DNA of 64,000 nt. Origin: Flavobacterium difficile (GTDB lineage Bacteria > Bacteroidota > Bacteroidia > Flavobacteriales > Flavobacteriaceae). A program made the translations under genes and the position numbers. The notes under the pieces were generated by a model. That model ran no database searches and was not told where the DNA came from. It saw only the letters and a program-made list of their open reading frames with translations. Shown here one piece after another: positions 61,948 through 64,000 of this stretch (positions are counted from its first letter, which is position 1; every line of letters starts with the position of its first letter). Location of the stretch: the NCBI RefSeq assembly GCF_011392115.1, contig NZ_JAAJBT010000001.1, positions 372,001 through 436,000 on the forward strand. The letters run 5' to 3'.

Positions 61948-62940
61948 ATGAAAAATATACTAATTGTGTTTTTTATAGTTGCAGTAAGTTTTGCAAATGA
62001 AAAACCAAAAGCATCAAATCCTTTTCCACTTAAGTCGGTTATGGAAAGTCCGTATTATTTTGGAAAGAAACAAAATGCAGCGGTGCCAACTTATTTTTGT
62101 GATGGTTGCGGTTGTGGAGCTAGTGGTGGAAGTATGGGTTTTGCTTCGATGCTAAATTCTAACTTTATTGGCATGCGTTATTTCAATCAGCAATACCGTT
62201 CTAATGACGGATTGTATACCAATTCGCCTTGGTTAGAAGAAAATTTTAATACGGTGCAAGTTTGGGCTCGAATTCCGGTGTATAAAGGTTTTCAAATTTC
62301 TGCTTTTGTGCCTTATAATTATCATGATAGAGAAACAACTACAGGTAAAAAATCGATTCGTGGTCTGGGCGATATAACGGTTTTAGCATTAGCGACAGTT
62401 TGTAAAACTAAAGTCGACACCATTTCAAATTCATTTCAGCATAACATACAAGCTGGTGTAGGAGTGAAACTTCCAACAGGTGAATATAAAGAAACTAATT
62501 CTGGAAGTATAAATCCTAGTTTTCAATTGGGAACAGGAAGTTGGGATGTGTTATTCACTACTGAATATGTATTGAAGAAAAATAAATTGGGTTGGAACAA
62601 TATGGTGAATTACATTGTAAAAAACCAAAATGAAAAGTACTATCAATTTGGGAATCAGTTTAATTATGCTTCTACGCTTTTTTATTTGTTAGAAAATGAA
62701 CTTTTGGCTTTTGCTCCACAGGTTGGAATTTCGGGAGAAGTATATGAAAGTAATTCGCAATTCAATCAGGAAGTGAAAAATACTAGCGGTGATGTAGTTT
62801 TTAGTAAGTTTGGATTTGAACTAGGCTATAAAAAATGGTCTTTTGGAACTACAGTACAAGTGCCAATACATCAGAATTTGTTAAACGGTTTAGTGGAAGC
62901 TAAGTCGAGATGGAGTTTGAACATCAATTATAAATTATAA
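61948..62940 (+). CDS. Outer-membrane barrel-like protein with Cys-rich N-terminus
   Basis: 330 aa with a signal peptide (ILIVFFIVAVSFANE). After about 45 residues comes the metal-binding-like stretch YFCDGCGCGASGGSMGF. The rest alternates aromatic and polar residues as in transporter-like outer-membrane barrels (NTVQVWARIPVYKGFQISAF, AGVGVKLPTGEYKETNSG, KSRWSLNINYKL at the end). It follows the MbnH-like gene after 10 bp, so it is probably the third part of one copper- or haem-related system. Confidence 0.78.
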   Translation: MKNILIVFFIVAVSFANEKPKASNPFPLKSVMESPYYFGKKQNAAVPTYFCDGCGCGASGGSMGFASMLNSNFIGMRYFNQQYRSNDGLYTNSPWLEENFNTVQVWARIPVYKGFQISAFVPYNYHDRETTTGKKSIRGLGDITVLALATVCKTKVDTISNSFQHNIQAGVGVKLPTGEYKETNSGSINPSFQLGTGSWDVLFTTEYVLKKNKLGWNNMVNYIVKNQNEKYYQFGNQFNYASTLFYLLENELLAFAPQVGISGEVYESNSQFNQEVKNTSGDVVFSKFGFELGYKKWSFGTTVQVPIHQNLLNGLVEAKSRWSLNINYKL

Positions 62941-62943
62941 TTA

Positions 62944-62974
62944 AAAAGCGACCTAATTTTAACAGGTCGCTTTT
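62944..62974. terminator. Terminator after the barrel gene
   Basis: Stem AAAGCGACCT / AGGTCGCTTT with a T run on each side, between convergent genes. Confidence 0.85.
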
Positions 62975-63009
62975 ATTTTTATTATTGATCAGCAAATTTT
63001 CTTCTGATG

Positions 63010-63912
63010 TTAGTTAGCAGTATTTCCTAATTTTGGAACAAGTACAGATAGGTAATTATAAATAGTAAGCATTCCGTTATAGTTAATATAATCTGGATCA
63101 TCTGTGGTAGCATGGTAATCGTTATGTATGCCTGTCGTAAAATTGATACAAGGAACATTTTTGTTATAAAAAACTTTAGTGTCTAATTGAGAGAGTTTGT
63201 CTTCATCGGTTATATTTAAGGAAAATCCGAAGGGTTGTGTATCAATTTCTTTTAAGATAGAATTGAAAATTGGTGAAGTCATACATTTTATTTTTTTTTG
63301 ATCATCAGCCATTCTGCCTACCATGTCGAAGTTGACTACACCGCTTATCGATTTGAATTGATGTTTTTTCTGCTCAATCAATTTCGCAAAGGCTTCCGAG
63401 CCAAACAATCCGATTTCATGTGCCGCATAAAATACTATAAGATAATTTACCGTTTCTTTTTGTGGTTTGATGAGAAATTCCGACATCCCTAAAAGTAATG
63501 CAACACCCGATGCATTATCATCCGCGCCATTGTGAACTACATCAGATTTTTTACTCATAGATAAGGGACCACCCAAACCGATATGATCATAATGTGCACC
63601 CACAATAATGGTTTTTTTAGCTTTATTATTGATGAAATAATAACCATTTACACCTTGAATTTGAGTAGAATCGTTTAATTGTGCCACAAAAATTTGTTGG
63701 TTAAGCTTTTTGTGAGTCAGCAATTGGAATTGTTTATTGATAAATTTAAGAGATTTGATGGCTTCCGGTGAACCTGAAGCTCGGCCTTTCATGCTATCAT
63801 TGGCTAAAGTATAAATTACTTTTTTAAACAATTGCATTGTTATCGAATCCTTACTCTTTTGAGCAAGTAGGGATGAACAACAAAAAATAAAAATAACGAT
63901 GAGGTTTTTCAT
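63010..63912 (-). CDS. M28 family metallopeptidase
   Basis: 300 aa from the ATG at 63912, which gives a signal peptide (NLIVIFIFCCSSLLAQ); 13 further in-frame residues upstream lie in a terminator. Zinc-binding residues of the M28 aminopeptidase family are visible: H107 and D109 in GAHYDHIG, D131 in GADDNASG, E166 in AAHEIGLFGSEAF, a further Asp in VNFDMVGRM, and the late His in NDYHATTDD. It is an exported aminopeptidase. It is the last full gene of the window. Confidence 0.93.
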   Translation of the reverse strand: MKNLIVIFIFCCSSLLAQKSKDSITMQLFKKVIYTLANDSMKGRASGSPEAIKSLKFINKQFQLLTHKKLNQQIFVAQLNDSTQIQGVNGYYFINNKAKKTIIVGAHYDHIGLGGPLSMSKKSDVVHNGADDNASGVALLLGMSEFLIKPQKETVNYLIVFYAAHEIGLFGSEAFAKLIEQKKHQFKSISGVVNFDMVGRMADDQKKIKCMTSPIFNSILKEIDTQPFGFSLNITDEDKLSQLDTKVFYNKNVPCINFTTGIHNDYHATTDDPDYINYNGMLTIYNYLSVLVPKLGNTAN

Positions 63913-63949
63913 ATAAAAAAATGAGGACTCTAATATACTTAGAATCCTC
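63911..63949 (-). terminator. Terminator of the gene at the right edge
   Basis: Stem GAGGACTCTAA / TTAGAATCCTC with one mismatch and a short loop; on the minus strand it is followed by a U run. It lies directly before the M28 start codon. Confidence 0.75.
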
Positions 63950-63972
63950 AATTTAATTGAATAAATATTGAA

Positions 63973-64000
63973 TTATTTGCGGTTTACTTTCGCCATGTGA
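63973..64000 (-). CDS. C-terminal end of a minus-strand gene (partial)
   Basis: Only the last codons are present: on the minus strand the frame reads HMAKVNRK and then TAA at 63973-63975. It lies 24 bp before a good terminator, which supports a real gene end. Too little is visible to name it. Confidence 0.4.

Overview
The window comes from a low-GC member of the Bacteroidota, most probably a Flavobacterium or close relative. The evidence is the TAnnTTTG-type -7 promoter boxes, Por (type IX) secretion sorting domains of types A and C, families typical of Flavobacteriaceae (GSCFA, DUF4230, DUF4136, DUF6340, DUF5522, KTSC), a biopterin-dependent aromatic amino acid hydroxylase, and tRNA without encoded CCA.

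Layout. 1-2.9 kb: end of a TPR-type gene, secG, groES-groEL. 3.2-9.2 kb: a decayed integrative element in the initiator tRNA gene. An intact tRNA-fMet stands at the left, and an exact 46-bp copy of its 3' half lies at the right, 5,482 bp away. Between them are a broken tyrosine recombinase, remnants of polymorphic-toxin (RHS) cassettes with immunity candidates, an IS1-family transposase, and a zeta-type kinase toxin with a 48-aa overlapping partner. 9.3-12.5 kb: J-domain/KTSC protein and the ribosome-assembly GTPases Era and Der. 12.5-16.4 kb, minus strand: M23 peptidase, MerR regulator, LemA and three TPM-domain proteins. 16.6-22.6 kb: alaS, ridA, an ABC exporter, GSCFA and DUF4230 proteins. 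23.2-32.4 kb: a TPR histidine kinase with a NarL-type regulator, followed by unrecognised exported proteins and a T9SS protein. 32.5-40.6 kb: rhodanese, a membrane-bound winged-helix regulator, aromatic amino acid hydroxylase, DUF6340 and DUF4136 lipoproteins, urocanate hydratase, DUF5522. 40.6-55.5 kb: two giant T9SS surface proteins, a tail-fibre-like exported protein and a smaller T9SS protein. 55.5-64 kb: PLP desulfhydrase/deaminase, glucosaminidase, hemL, small exported proteins, an MbnP/MbnH-like copper-associated pair with a Cys-containing barrel protein, and an M28 peptidase.

The most unusual material is the tRNA-fMet element. Its att repeat begins exactly at the anticodon loop. It also keeps paired AGTAAAC direct repeats at matching distances inside both ends, which look like recombinase arm sites. 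A second unusual signal is a family of heptad-phased arrays (ACTnnnn) between genes and once inside a gene. A third is a dyad, AAATACG-N8-CGTATTT, before the two-component operon, with weaker versions before the two next transcription units. A fourth is a 101-bp insertion/duplication that copies the 5' end of era and carries a perfect palindrome.

All calls rest on reading the sequence and on memory of protein families; no database search was run.
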